Assembly: GCA_035222895.1 (NCBI GenBank)
Contig: JAVYIG010006813.1
Location: forward strand, 47,448 to 111,447
DNA from: Strongylocentrotus droebachiensis
Lineage: Eukaryota; Echinodermata; Echinoidea; Camarodonta; Strongylocentrotidae
DNA: 64,000 nt
Direction of reading: 5' to 3'
Every line of letters starts with the position of its first letter. Positions within the stretch are counted from its first letter, which is position 1. The notes beneath the pieces are model-generated. The model was not told the origin of the DNA and ran no database searches. It saw only the letters and a list, made by a program, of their open reading frames with translations. This document shows positions 40,847 through 53,864 of the stretch, in pieces. The position numbers were made by a program, and so were the translations under genes.

Positions 40847-43800
40847 ATGGCAAATCTCAGTCAACCTCCTCCACTCGACTTAAAGGGAAATATTTCCGAG
40901 AACTGGAGAAGATTTAAACAGAAATTCACTCTATACAATGTTGCCTCAGGAATGTCTGAAAAAGATGAAAAGTTACAAACATCAATGCTTCTACACGTGA
41001 TTGGCGATGCTGCCTTGGAATTGTATAATACGTTTGTATTTGCTGAGGGTGAGAGCATGAAGCTTGAGAAAGTGTTGAACAAATATGAGGAATATTGCAT
41101 GCCGAAACGTAATCTAACGTATGAGAGACATAGATTTTTCACAAGATCTCAGTTAGTGCATGAGAGTGTTGATCAGTACGCAACAGAATTGCGGAGTCGT
41201 GCTCAGTCATGTGAGTTTTCCATGTTGAAAGAGAGTCTTATCCAGGACAGAATTATCTGTGGTATTTTAGACGATGGTCTAAGAGAACGTTTGTTGAGGC
41301 AAGATGATCTTACATTGGTTAAAACGTTGCAAGTATGTCGTGCGGCTGAACAAACTCGAACGCAGGCACAAGCGTTGAGTTCCGCAGGGGAAAACGCCTC
41401 AATTCCGGTAGATTCTTTCAGGAAGACTAAGAAGAAATTTCCTGGTTCAAAGTCGAAACGGTCAGAACCTCAAGGTCGTACTAAAAATGATGCATGTAGC
41501 AGGTGCGGAAACCGACATAGCAAAGACAAATGTCCCGCACAAGGTCAAACATGCAAGAAGTGCGGTAAGCAGAATCATTTTGCTAAATGTTGTAAAACCC
41601 CAGTAGCCAAGGTCAATGAACTGCAGCACTTGGAGGTAGATTCAGAAGGTTACATGATTTGCTCTGTTGAATCAAAAGAATCCAAGGATGAATGGATAGT
41701 TAATCTACTAGTCAATAACCAGCCGGTTGACTTCAAGGTTGATACTGGTGCTCAGGCAAATCTTCTTCCTGAGACAGTATTTCACAAATTGAAACCAAAA
41801 CCAAAGCTACAAAGAGCCAAAGTGATGTTGACAGGTTATTATGAGACAGATATCCCGGTCAAAGGTCGTTGTTGTGTACAAGTTGAGTACAAAGGGATCA
41901 AACTTAATGTGCCGTGTCTAGTCATTCCTGGAAATCGTCAGCCTTTGTTAGGATTAAGGACGAGTGAAGACTTGTATCTGGTGAAACGGGTGTATCATGT
42001 TGAGAAACAAACTGAACACGGAACGGGTAAAAGTGTAGTTCAAGACTATCAAGATGTGTTTGTAGGTCTAGGTTGTCTTCCTGGTAAACACCACATCACA
42101 TTGAGAGAGGACGCACATCCTGTTCAGCATGCATGTCGCAAAGTTCCATTTCCACTTAAAGATAAACTCAAAGACGAGTTAGATAAGATGGAACGAATGG
42201 ACGTAATTACACGAGTTGATGAGCCAACTGATTGGGTTTCTTCTCTCGTGGTGGTGATGAAAAAGAATGGTCAGCTCAGGGTCTGTCTAGATCCAAGAGA
42301 CCTGAACCGAGCAATCAAAAGAGAACACTATCAATTGCCATCAAGAGCTGAAATAACTGCACATTTTGCAGGAGCCAAATACTTCAGCAAGTTAGATGCA
42401 TCTAGTGGTTTTTGGCAGATCCAACTAGATGACGAAAGCTCCAAACTTTGTACGTTTATCACGCCATACGGAAGGTACAAGTTCTTGAGACTACCTTTTG
42501 GTATTTGTAGTGCTCCGGAAGTCTATCATAAGATAGTGCACCAACTGTTTGCACACATTCCGGGAGTTAACACAATGATGGATGATGTGATTGTATGGGG
42601 AACTACCCAACAGGAGCATGATGACAGGTTGAGAGAGGTTCTCAGCATTGTGAGAAAAATGAATCTCAAGTTGAACAAAGACAAATGCGAGTTCAATGTC
42701 AAGAAGCTCACATTCATTGGTGACTTGATCAGTGATCAAGGGGTTCAACCTGATCCAAAGAAAGTGTCTGCTATCTTGAACATTGAGAGACCGAAATGTC
42801 GGAAAGATGTCCAACGGTTCTTGGGTATGATCAATTACCAAGGGAAGTTCATTCCAGATCTGTCGACCAAGTCAGCAGCGCTGAGACATCTACTAGACAA
42901 AAAGAATGTATGGACATGGGATCATGCACAAGAGGATGCATGGAATCAGCTGAAACAAGCTCTGATACAAGAGCCAGTCCTACATTTCTATGACTGCAAG
43001 AAACCAACCAAGCTGTCAGCAGACGCATCAAAGGATGGTATTGGTGCAGTGCTACTACAGCAATATGATCAAGATTGGGTTCCGATCGCATATGCATCTA
43101 GATCAATGACTGATGCAGAGACTAGATATGCACAGATCGAGAAAGAATTGCTGGCAATCACATACGCATGTGAAAGATTCCATCAATACATCTATGGACA
43201 ACAAGTAGAAGTGGAGACTGATCACAAGCCACTTATTCCACTGTTTGTAAAGTCACTGGGTGACTGTCCCCTACGCATTCAAAGGTTACTCATCAGGGTA
43301 CAGAGATATGATCTCAAGGTCTTGTACACGCCTGGAAAGTACATGTATACTGCTGATACATTGTCCAGAGCAGTAGATCCAAAGGCTGAGTTGAATGCTG
43401 AAACTGAAGAAGATATCAGAGTCTACGTAGATGCTATTGTCAAGAGCATGCCAGTTACATCGAACAAACGAAATCAGATTGTCAAAGAGACAAAGAAAGA
43501 TGATCAACTGCAAGAGCTGCTAGGCATCATCAGAGATGGTTGGCCGGAAACGAAGCAGCAATGTCCAGTTAGAGTCAGGGAATACTGGAACATCAGGAGT
43601 GAACTCTCTGAAGCAGATGGCATCATCTTCAAAGGCAGCAAAATAGTGGTTCCCACTACTATGAGAAGGTTCATGCTAAACAAAATCCATGAAGGACACT
43701 TAGGCATCGAGAAGTGTAAGAAACGTGCTAGAGAAGTCATCTATTGGCCCAGAATCAACACAGACATCACTGAAATGGTCCTAAGTTGTACTTCATGCCT

Positions 43801-44239
43801 AATGTCCAGACCAAAACAGGTCAATACTCGATCAGTGAGGGGAAGAAAGGAGGATCATAAGGTGAAGCAAAAAGAGCGATTCGACAAACATGCTCGAGAC
43901 TTGTCAAAGCTAAAGCCTGGAGATCATGTCATACTCCAAGACATGAAAACCAACACCTGGTCGAAACGTGGTATTGTCAGGTCTGTCCAGGATCGAAACA
44001 GATCATACCAGATCGAGACAGAAACAGGAGAGATGCGTCGCAGAAACAGACGTCACCTCAGGCCAGTCCCACGTCAACAACAAGCCGAGTGTATTCCACT
44101 ACCAACACAGGATGACTTCGAGCTTGATGACACTGCAGAAGCTACAGAGCAACCAGCATCTGGAGAAAGCTCAACTACGTCATCAACCAGAACCAGAAGC
44201 GGACGAGTTATTAAACCGCCAGATCGCTTGAACTTGTAA
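40847..44239 (+). CDS. Gag-Pol polyprotein of a Ty3/Gypsy element, 1130 codons, integrase core deleted
   Basis: One frame encodes Gag and Pol. Residues 1-215 are Gag-like. Two Cys/His knuckles follow at about 216-248. An aspartic protease has DTGAQANLLP with D299. The reverse transcriptase spans about 440-640 (D517 in KLDASSGFWQ; catalytic MMDDV with D579/D580, an M-M-D-D form of YxDD). RNase H begins near D726 (SADASKDG) and includes ETDHKPL. An integrase HHCC zinc domain has H948 to C981/C984. The next residues go directly to a C-terminal segment (KQKERFDKHARDLSKLKPGD), so the ~190-residue DDE catalytic core expected between them is missing in frame. All other domains are uninterrupted. It lies between matching LTRs and is probably transcribed from the 5' LTR. 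Confidence 0.93.
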   Translation: MANLSQPPPLDLKGNISENWRRFKQKFTLYNVASGMSEKDEKLQTSMLLHVIGDAALELYNTFVFAEGESMKLEKVLNKYEEYCMPKRNLTYERHRFFTRSQLVHESVDQYATELRSRAQSCEFSMLKESLIQDRIICGILDDGLRERLLRQDDLTLVKTLQVCRAAEQTRTQAQALSSAGENASIPVDSFRKTKKKFPGSKSKRSEPQGRTKNDACSRCGNRHSKDKCPAQGQTCKKCGKQNHFAKCCKTPVAKVNELQHLEVDSEGYMICSVESKESKDEWIVNLLVNNQPVDFKVDTGAQANLLPETVFHKLKPKPKLQRAKVMLTGYYETDIPVKGRCCVQVEYKGIKLNVPCLVIPGNRQPLLGLRTSEDLYLVKRVYHVEKQTEHGTGKSVVQDYQDVFVGLGCLPGKHHITLREDAHPVQHACRKVPFPLKDKLKDELDKMERMDVITRVDEPTDWVSSLVVVMKKNGQLRVCLDPRDLNRAIKREHYQLPSRAEITAHFAGAKYFSKLDASSGFWQIQLDDESSKLCTFITPYGRYKFLRLPFGICSAPEVYHKIVHQLFAHIPGVNTMMDDVIVWGTTQQEHDDRLREVLSIVRKMNLKLNKDKCEFNVKKLTFIGDLISDQGVQPDPKKVSAILNIERPKCRKDVQRFLGMINYQGKFIPDLSTKSAALRHLLDKKNVWTWDHAQEDAWNQLKQALIQEPVLHFYDCKKPTKLSADASKDGIGAVLLQQYDQDWVPIAYASRSMTDAETRYAQIEKELLAITYACERFHQYIYGQQVEVETDHKPLIPLFVKSLGDCPLRIQRLLIRVQRYDLKVLYTPGKYMYTADTLSRAVDPKAELNAETEEDIRVYVDAIVKSMPVTSNKRNQIVKETKKDDQLQELLGIIRDGWPETKQQCPVRVREYWNIRSELSEADGIIFKGSKIVVPTTMRRFMLNKIHEGHLGIEKCKKRAREVIYWPRINTDITEMVLSCTSCLMSRPKQVNTRSVRGRKEDHKVKQKERFDKHARDLSKLKPGDHVILQDMKTNTWSKRGIVRSVQDRNRSYQIETETGEMRRRNRRHLRPVPRQQQAECIPLPTQDDFELDDTAEATEQPASGESSTTSSTRTRSGRVIKPPDRLNL

Positions 44240-44636
44240 ATAAATGAAAGCGAACTACAGAGAAAGACTTTCGCGTTTTGTAAATAGTTTATAGTTACAG
44301 AGTTCAACTTGGACTTTAAAACATAACTGCAGGATTGCATGAGCATGATATATATATTTGCATGTTATAGTTTAAAAATATAACCGGATTTAATCAGTCA
44401 CTTTGATTACAGAAATCAACAGATATCACTCAACCTCAACGGAGAATTCCAGTTTCGCGAATCGCAACCTTGAAAGATATGGACTGTCGCGTAATAAGTT
44501 ATATATTTGAAAGCGACAGTACTCCAGCTTTAAGGGACAGAATAATGCCCTAGTACAGTCGCGAGTGTACAGGTAGTCCACCCTGTCACTCTGTACAGTT
44601 TAAGAAGTTTTATATATGTATATGTAAACCTCTTTT

Positions 44637-44648
44637 AAAGAAGGGAGG
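44637..44648 (+). other. Polypurine tract of the LTR element
   Basis: AAAGAAGGGAGG lies directly before the TG of the 3' LTR, the normal position for plus-strand priming. Confidence 0.85.
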
Positions 44649-44881
44649 TGTAGTGATAGCTACATGTAGTTTAACAGAGTCTGCAAATACAGACTAGCAT
44701 GTATAACTAAATATAGAATGACCTGCAACCCATGACTCATGCCAGGTCATGTTATGAAACAATGAGTACTTGTACATGAGATGCCTACAAAGATGTCTGA
44801 CTGACATAGAGCCTCAATAAAGCTATACAACTTATTAGTTCAATCAAAGCTCTCCAACTGGTCTTTTATAAGAACATAATA
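44649..44881 (+). repeat. 3' LTR (233 bp)
   Basis: The same sequence as the 5' LTR, including AATAAA near 44816. It is followed by the presumed target duplication ATACA. Confidence 0.9.
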
Positions 44882-44886
44882 ATACA

Positions 44887-46102
44887 TGCTTGAAAAGAAG
44901 GACTGACTATAAAGGGTGTTCACACAACACAAGAGGAAGATATTATGAAATACCCGATAACACAGGCCTGTATGGTTACACTTTCCCCCAGTGTTTGTAC
45001 AGGAATATTCAGCCCCGTTTATGTTGCAATCAAACTGTTTCAATGATCTGGCAATATTATAGGCCCTATTTTCTACGAGTAAGCGAAACAAGCGAGCAAA
45101 GATGTTTGACCATAATAATAACTCTTGGCCTGAATAGTAATTATCTGCGATTGTTTCGTGTTTTATCATGCGATCATCATTAATTATTGTTGATCGAGGA
45201 GTGGGATGAAATCTAAATGATGAATTTTCATAGGGTATGAAACAACAACATGCTGGAATTGGAATGCTTTGGCGAGAGTAACAGGCCAATTCATCGTGTA
45301 TAGAGTAATCCAGTATTACGCATACATTTTAAATCTTGTTATATACATACATTAGATATTGGTTTTACGGTTGAACCATGTACGTTTTCATTCACATAAT
45401 TTATTAAGTAACGCTTGATTTGATGCAATGAATCCATTTTTAATGATAAGTGCTGCCTTTGAAGATCATTTAGTAATAATTATTCTTTAATCTACGCGTG
45501 TGTTATATGCAATTGATTACTTCCCTCTTTAAAAAAGGCGAGTTTTTATTATGTGTATTCAACACAAGTCTTAGAATTATCCAAATTACCGGAATATATA
45601 GTTCATATAGTCATTATAGGCTACTTGAAATGCACGTGTGTCAACTATCTTGATTTTGAACGTAAGGATTAACCTTAAATATAAAGAACACTTCATGAAA
45701 GTAAGAAAACAAAACAAAATTAGTACCTATAGTCATATCTTTGATCTGTCACTGTTTTCACTGCCTTGTACCCCCAAGGTACAAAGTGGAATATAAAATT
45801 GACCTTGTGATAAAATCTTAATGGTCAAACTCTCTGAAAAGTTAAGAAGTGCTGAATTTTATCAACAACCACGAGCAAACACCTTTATGCACGTAACGAG
45901 AGTCGCATTGAGTCCTACACTGCTCACAGACATTATTACGACCTGTCCTACATCTATTTCAATTTACGTACGAATTGAAATAAGATACCTTTAATGATGT
46001 TTATTCAATAGTGGAATTAGAGAATTCTTCTCCATGCGCCGTTAAATGATGGTCGGTGTTATTGTTCAGATTCCTATATTATGAATTTACTTTCTCTCTC
46101 TC

Positions 46103-46134
<32 letters not shown>

Positions 46135-47494
46135 CCTCTCCATCTCCCCATTTTCTAAACTGGACCGAGCAAGCCCCCGATGGTCATGCATCACACAAAA
46201 TCGTAACACAAGACGTTTCACAATAAATTCCCAGAAGCGCGCTGCAAAAGACATTACAAAGTGTGACGTTGGACCAGCAATCTATCTTCTTGATGTAAAC
46301 CCTGTGATGGAATCTGGGTGTCAGTTCTCTACGAAACCGTAATGTAATAAGAGTCGTCCCTCCAATTTCCGTCAGCATTTATTATCCCCTATAAAATGAT
46401 GAAATGGGCTCTTTCCCCCGAGGAATATTGAACCGTGATATCCTCGTGCGAATTGTGTTTTGGGGAATGTAGAAATAGAAGTCCTATTTTTGTACAATTG
46501 CGATACTGATTTCCGTCTATTAGAGAAACTCACTGCAGTTTCTTTGCAATGATTATAAGCGATTGTTGGATTTTTATGACTTCTAATATAGAATCAATTC
46601 TAATTGAGTTCATTTCTTTAAAGTCCGTAATCTGGTAGGCATGCAAACGGAAAACTGCTATTCTTCAGGTTTAAGACTGAATAGTTGTATATTCGATAAC
46701 ATTTGATGAAACTAATTGCTGCTAACTTTAGACCCCAGCAAAATCAATACCCTATCCCCCGCAACAAAAGGTAGAATGAACCCTAAGGTAAGTAGCTTGC
46801 TTTTGGTTGAAACTATAATTCAGAGGAAATTCTTAACAAACCGTGAAAAATGATAAAAAGGTCATGATTATCTATTTTATAAAAAATAAAAAAAATAAAT
46901 CGGAATTTCTCTCAAATCGAATATTTTAAGAGGACTTATGATTGAGTAAATATGACAATCTTGATTATACATGCATGGACATTGGCGCGAGCGCCGAATT
47001 CTTACATAAAACTGTAAATTCGTTGGCTTGTTACCCCGTTTCTGGGTTTCCTTGCTTCGCTCTTCCAACACTATCCAATTTACTTGAAGCCAAGCAAATG
47101 ATTTCCATTTTTAACCATTTGCAATTTTACCGTGAACTCTTCTGTACTTCCAAATTGAGTCAATGAAACACCTGTCAATTGCTTTTCCTTTATTGCATTG
47201 CATTTCATCTCGTTACCATGGTAACAGCTTCTTTTCTCAGTTGTGGTAGGCGTCAATATTTAGTCTTCCGTACGAATTAAACCGCTTACGCATCAAATCA
47301 TAATAATCAGTATAGGTATTAGCAAAGAATTGATAAAGAATCAAAAGAAAATTGTGGAAATCTGGGGACAGACAGGGAGAGATGAGAGGGAGAGAGAGAG
47401 AGATGATAAATATACAGTGGGGAAGGGAGAGAGAAAGACAGATAGATGGCGGTGAGGTGAGACATGAGATGTTGAAGGGGGAGATGGGAGATTA

Positions 47495-47530
<36 letters not shown>

Positions 47531-48298
47531 GGATAACATTAAATATACGTTTTGAATGGCGAACGTGTCTATTCCATTAAATGATAATAATATTCCATTC
47601 TTGTATAGTACCGGTACTGCAAATCACATTATAACGTCCCTATGCTATCCGCTTCCAAAGAGATGGAAATGTTTGACCTATAGCTTTCGCTTCGGGAGCC
47701 GTTTAATATAATATAGGTCAGGTAACGTGTAAAATACATTATTACTGAAATAAATACATATTATGTTTCGTTTTCTTTGTCCATTTTCATCAGACGCACA
47801 TCGACATTATTTTCCCAACCTATAGACACCTACTGTATCACTTGAGACATCTTTTGCACAATAGCCCCCCCCCCCCCACCCCACCAACAAAAAAAAATAA
47901 AAAATGTTAAGGAGCTAAACTACACTACTGCGATCCGACTTCGATCCGTTTTTTGAATAATTTGCAAACGCGCGAGATATGAACAATCAAACATGTAAAA
48001 TCTTAACGATCAAGTATCTGAATAGTCACATAAATAATAAAATCTAAATTCTAAGGGATTTCAATCTTTCTTGAAGGAGAAAAAGTAAACCCGCTCATAA
48101 TCTTAGTGACGTCAGTTCAGTAATGCGATCAACTACGTTTTGAAGTCGATTCTGATTTTATTCTTACCGGAGGCCTGAATGTACTAAAATATTGGTTACT
48201 TTTTAAAATTAGTATTAAGAACCTACACAGGGAAGATGATGTTTATTTAGATTTCTTTATCTATTATACTTACAATTTGTTTCAAAATTGAATCGCAG
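44887..48298. other. No gene recognised
   Basis: AT-rich DNA with a CT microsatellite at 46095-46142, GA microsatellites at 47378-47530 and a C-run near 47866-47880. Open frames show no domain features. Confidence 0.45.
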
Positions 48299-48410
48299 GG
48301 GGGGGGGGTGTAATAGTATGCGGTGGGATTAACGCACTTGGAGATAATGTTAAATGCAAATCGTATATGTTGGAACAGGCAAAGAGTTACACTGGGTTGT
48401 TCTTCGTGAT

Positions 48411-48640
48411 ACAGGCCTGTTTCATAAAACTTGCTATCAATAACAAGATATGATACTGTCTTGTCATAAGCTACTGAAACCCTTGTACAATGTATTTGAA
48501 TGGCTGACAGCAACATTTATTTGTCATAGAATCTTACAATTTGTTATGATGATATTAGATACGATCATTGTATAAAGCTACTGAAATCCTTGCATTATTA
48601 TTGGCTAGAAGCTTTTATCAAACTTGTTAGCAATAACAAC
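48411..48640. mobile_element. Diverged relatives of the 2984 MITE
   Basis: CTGTTTCATAAAACTTGCTA then TCAATAACA resembles the end of the 2984 element. AAGCTACTGAAA and GAATGGCTGACAGC resemble its interior in reverse. A second end-like TTTTATCAAACTTGTTAGC lies near 48611 in direct orientation. These appear to be two overlapping, decayed copies. Confidence 0.5.
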
Positions 48641-49496
48641 TGCCATAAATGTTCCCTTTTCTCTTGTCACTATATACCTATCTCATGTAGAAAGAGCAAG
48701 TTTCTTGACTCTTGTTAAATCCCTATTTTCAAAGTTGAAGTGTATCTCATTTACATTATCACCGTCAACAGATACCGAGGAGCTTAACGGTTACGTCCTA
48801 CTCGTTCCGGACTCCTAAACGATGTACCAAAATAAGTGAAAACATGAGAACCTCTTCTCGTTAAATTACATCAGGATGTCATGGTAATTACTGTTTGCCC
48901 TTGTAACTGAGCTCTCCCATTGACGTCAATCATTACGGAAAACGTCCCAACAATTTCTCTTTCCTGGTAAATTCGTGAATATCTTGAAGATTCGGCCTTT
49001 TTCACCGCTCTGATGTTCCGAGGTTACGTGAAGATGCACTCCTTTTATAAATGTATAGTCAAATTGAGTACGCACGAGGTGAAAAGTGGTGTGTTTTTTT
49101 CTTGTGCATTTTAAATTCATGTCTTTCTCCAGGAAAAGAATTACACCTAGGTATATGAAGACAATGATGTACATGACTTGTATACACAATGTGGCATTTT
49201 AGTTCTGTAATCCTTATGCGTTTCGTTTTGTTTAATTCATTTTGACAATTCAATATTATTGCATGAAACGAAGCATTAAAAGGATCGTAATGTCACTATT
49301 ACAAAGCGTTGAATTTGATATCCACTTATACCCGAATTCTGAATTTGTAAGAACGCCTTTTGAGAAAATGTATACTAGGGCTACCTGGCAAGGAAATATT
49401 TTATTAACATACTTTACCAATTTTTTACTGTTGTGCGATAATACGGTGTTGCATTTATATGGCACCATAATTGTACGTGAAGAGGTTCAATTCATC

Positions 49497-49651
49497 CTTA
49501 AAGGGACATGTTCCCCGTATTCCAGAGGGCGCTCAAAATACGTACGCGCTGGCGGACGGCGCTATAGCTGCCTATTGACACCAACAGAATACGGCTCTTA
49601 CGCAGATGGCATGTTCCGATAACTACACTGGCGGGAACGTGCCCGTTTAAG
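49497..49651. mobile_element. MITE, TIR CTTAAAGGGACATGTTCCCCG
   Basis: The left end pairs with the right end CGGGAACGTGCCCGTTTAAG, with a few mismatches. It is 155 bp and locally GC-rich. The overlapping 126-codon open frame is therefore not a gene. Confidence 0.65.
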
Positions 49652-49837
49652 TCTATTTTCCTCTCTTTTCTTCTCACTGCTATCGGGGGAAGATATGAAA
49701 CTGTTTTCTATTATTTTGAGCCCTTTACAGGGGAGGTGGCACGGTCTTCCTAGAAGATCAGTAATCAATGGTGTGCATAAAGCGAAACTAATACTTGGCA
49801 AGATTCAGTCATCATTATTTTGTTAGTGTTTACCTGT

Positions 49838-49880
49838 GGCGGATGGAGGAGGGGGGAGGGTAACGGGGTCCGGGCCCATA
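49838..49880 (+). repeat. Second GGCGGAT...GTCCGGGCCC G-rich repeat
   Basis: GGCGGATGGAGGAGGGGGG leads to GGGGTCCGGGCCCAT, the same order as at 26757. Confidence 0.5.
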
Positions 49881-49889
49881 TTATAATGG

Positions 49890-52800
49890 GCTTTTTCTTC
49901 CTGAGAGATCTTTGGTGGAAGTTAACACAATTATTATGCAAAAGAAAATCTGACTTGAGGAACTCCCCTCTCCCCCGGCCCCCCTTATGTCTGATGACTT
50001 GCCTTTTCCTTGACAGTCTTCGCCTTAATAAATTCCTAGAGTCACCCCTTAAACCCAGGGAAAATGAGGAAATCAGCTAATTCAATGGAGGTCCAGAATA
50101 CTCAAAAATTAAAAACAAGTTTGTACCACTTGCGTCAGTAGCGAACATGGTCGTATTAATATGTTTGCCAACGTCAAAAGGCGAACTTTGGCTGCGCTAC
50201 ATTCAGTTTCATGAGGGAACCGGGGACCTCGAGTACGACTAAACCACACCCCCCCCCCCTTCTCTTCCATGGAGCTACATGCGTGGAAAAGGTCTCAAGT
50301 GTTCTCTTAAATCCAATGTTCGTATCCTTGATTGTAATGCTCATGCTTCTTACGTCAAGTCTATGTCATGTTTGTAGTCAGACCCTATATCTTGATTTTT
50401 TGTATAAATCTAACAAAAACACTATACGCCAGTTCGCATCTAGATACAGTCTGCAATAGGGAGGAGATGCGCGTAGGCCATTATTTTTCGTTGTGTAATC
50501 AAATTTAATGCAAAATCTTAGTTAAGTGCCTCGTTACAAATTATTTCATACACCTGTTACAAATAATTGTATTTCAATAGTCAGAAAGCGAATCGCGTAC
50601 ATTCCTTGTTGGTAGGTAGGCATTTAGTGTTTGTCCTACCCAGCAACAGTAATGTATGCAACTCTAAAAGGTATGTAATCGTTACCCCCTTATGCACCTA
50701 CTTTCTTTGGGAGAGGCTATTCTAATTTTAAAAAACGAGGGGCATCTCTCCACGTTTAGAAATCTGTGAATGTTTCATGTATTAATTCATGCATTTTATT
50801 GATCCAATCAATATTCAAAACATGGAAAATGATTTTGCTCATAGTAATAGACAGGCTTAAAGGAGTTCCCAATGTATTTGCATTGCAGAAACGTTAGCCC
50901 ATCGATGATCTGATTCTGATATATAGTGTGATACATGATAATAAACAAAATACATTTGTAAATAGAGGTTCATTATTTTTGCTTGTACCATCATTATGCC
51001 AACTAAACACCGATAATATAGCTGAAACAGAAGAAAACGGACAATGCTTAACATCTTTTGACATTTTCCACCCCAGCCCGTCTGGCCTGCCTCTCTACTA
51101 TCTCATGTTGCCGCAGTTAAAAACGCTTGTTTTCGAAAACTACGCAGCTTTAACAGGGCAGTATTTGGGAGGTCACCGGTCAAAAGAAACGACTTAAAAG
51201 ACATTCGCAAAGCACTTCACGTAGCTACTTCAAGCTTCGAGTACACACTGCTAATGGTGGCTTTCTAAAAGCCAAGATGTTCATTGAAAGAGCCGCCAAA
51301 TGCAAGGAATTTTCCCGGCAGTGCTTGCGAAGCGAGTCCACTGTTTTTTTCTTCCTCCTTTCCGTTGTCTACTCTTTTTCTTTTTTTTATTTTTAACCAA
51401 TGTTAGTTATGAGGCACGGGCGAATCCAGGGTTGATCTCGATGTTGTGGTCCATCTCAAATCTCAAAATCCATAAAGAAAATGAAGATATTTTTTTTTAA
51501 TTTAGGCGCCAGTTTTAGGGATGGGAGGGGGGGGGGGGGGCAATAATGCTTAAGGACCATGCATGGGACACAATCTGTTTTCGTGTGTACGACTACGACA
51601 TGTATGCCAGCCATCAGCTTAGGTTTTGCCAAGGGTACCCCCGTGCTCCCCCCCCGGTTCCGCCAATTAACATAGTGTAATGGTTTTGAGAAACATTTCT
51701 GGCCTGTGTTTACTACTATTTTTGCGACTTCTTGAACAAAACTACCTTCTGTCAACTCTAAAGCTTTCCGTATAGGCTTGCCAGTCATAGCAACCATTAA
51801 AGTAAAATTGGATTCCATCTAGATAGTTGTGCTTTAACAGGTGAATTCAATAGTTAGTAACTCGGAAAAAACATTAAAAAATAAAAATACAACCTATATG
51901 CATCCATATAATTCTATTTTATAATTTGTTTACACTTCACCAACGGCTATCGGGTGAAGATATGAAACTATTGGTACAAAAATACACCCATTTTTAAAAA
52001 GTCAACGAAAAGAGCGATAGAGCTTTGCTTTTTTATTAAGGCTCCACATATTTCCCTTTTCTGTTGCCTGTCGTGTATAATATCCACACTTCGGTTGAAA
52101 CGCTTTTCTTATTTACCGAAAATTTGGCCTACGCTTCATTTCAGTTATACCCGTATTTTCTCTTTACCCTTCAGTATCTTTGAATCTGATTTTGTGTTGT
52201 TAATGTAAATATGGAACAAATGAACTTCAAACTAAAAAAAAAAATACGAAGCAAGTTTTTGAGAGATACTTGAAGTTTGAAAACAAGTAGAGGATAGAGA
52301 GATTTACAGGTGATAAGACGATAAAAAAAGAGAAGGTGACTTTAAAAAAAAAAATCGATCACTATGATAAATGAGTATGGCGTCTGGTTTACGTCAAGCA
52401 GACATAATCTCTTAAATGCCGTTGAAAAGGAAACGAAATTAATTTGTAGCGACATCATTCTAAAATTCAAACACAGTCATTCGATATCAGACCTGTGAAA
52501 TAGTTATATTTCCTGATAGCCATGTAGGTATAGAACTACAATGGTTTGTCTCACATCACGGTTTTTCTTTTGACATTTGTAAGGATTTCATTGTAAAAAT
52601 CACCTATCTTGGTGTATGTTGACTTCACAAACTTTGTGAATATCATTTTAATAGCAATTGGGCGAAGTTTAACCAAAAATGCATTTACTGATGCACAGGT
52701 TGTCTCTACTCAAACTCCAAATTTTTCGAATCAGTAGATCATAGCAATAATATACACATAATCAAATTCATATCAAAATATGAAAACCCTCTAACATCCA

Positions 52801-53864
52801 CATTTGTATTTATGCTTTGTTCCCTCATTCCCCATCCTATACAAATGCACTCGGGATATCCGTTTATCCTGCTTGACACAATTTTATGAAGTGGTTGAAT
52901 TGAAAATGTTGAAAGCATTTCATGCTAACACAATGCATCCATGGTCATCTATAAATCATTACACGGAGAACGTCTTTGTCACTATTTGTGTAATCATCTT
53001 AACCTCATTCAAAACATTATCCACATTTCAGCCCAGACACAGTGACTCTTACAATAACAGTTTTATACTGTAACTATATCCAATGTTGTCATAAAATTAT
53101 ATAGGCTATGATATATTATGCTCCGTTTTATAGAATATAATTCCTGAGGAGGTAAAACAAAGTTGAATAAGCAAATGCCTGCAGCGATCTTGGTAACCAT
53201 GCGATTTATCATGTAATAATCATTCTCTGCATCAGCCCACGGGATGTATAAAAAGAAAAGTATTAAAAAAGAAAGGATTTGCGTAATGCCATCGAAGATT
53301 TAACGAGCACCATAAAGTGAAAACATGGTTTTATTGAATAACTTATATTACAAGTCGCTTTCCGCCCGTGGCTAAAATCATATATCGCGTTTTTATATCA
53401 CCCTCGTTTCATCTATGTTAATGGCTGTTATTTTAATTACTCAAGGCGGGTGATTCTGGGAGACAGATTTGTGGGCGTTGTGGAAGATTGAGAAAAGCAC
53501 TTCACAATGCTCTTGGATGTTGCATGGGAGAGAGATTGATGTCTAAACACCGCAATATAAACAATTCTCAGGCATCGCTCGCGGGGACCATCAATTTTGT
53601 AGGAGTGTTGAAACAGCGTGGTAAACAAGTCAACTTTCTCTTCAAACTCGAGACGCGCATCTTCCATCGTCGCTGGGATGATCTGTGTGCAATCTGGGCT
53701 TGAAGCGCTAACGCAGTGGCATAGGAATTAAGCATATCTCCGGAAAGGGGGGGGGGGGGGCTGATACCCCTATTCCCAGTGCTGCAATGCATACTTTTAT
53801 CTTTTTATCGTCAATTCGTATGTAATTTTCAATTGTTGGCAAGATCCCCTTTCTCTCTTCAACT
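49890..53864. other. No gene recognised
   Basis: Homopolymer G run near 51525-51540, T/A runs and AT-rich sequence. No splice-supported exon or recognised element. Confidence 0.4.

Larger units (their letters stand above)
40219..44881 (+). mobile_element. Ty3/Gypsy LTR retrotransposon, 4.66 kb, young, integrase core missing
   Basis: Two LTRs flank a single Gag-Pol frame. The 5-bp sequence ATACA directly precedes the 5' LTR (40214-40218) and follows the 3' LTR (44882-44886), consistent with a target-site duplication. A primer-binding site and a polypurine tract are in the expected places. Identical LTRs imply very recent insertion. The integrase catalytic core is absent, so any mobilisation would need proteins from a complete relative. 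Confidence 0.93.

Noticed and set aside
49242-49622. A 126-codon open frame.
   Set aside because: Its 3' third lies in a MITE and the rest has no protein-like features or splice support.
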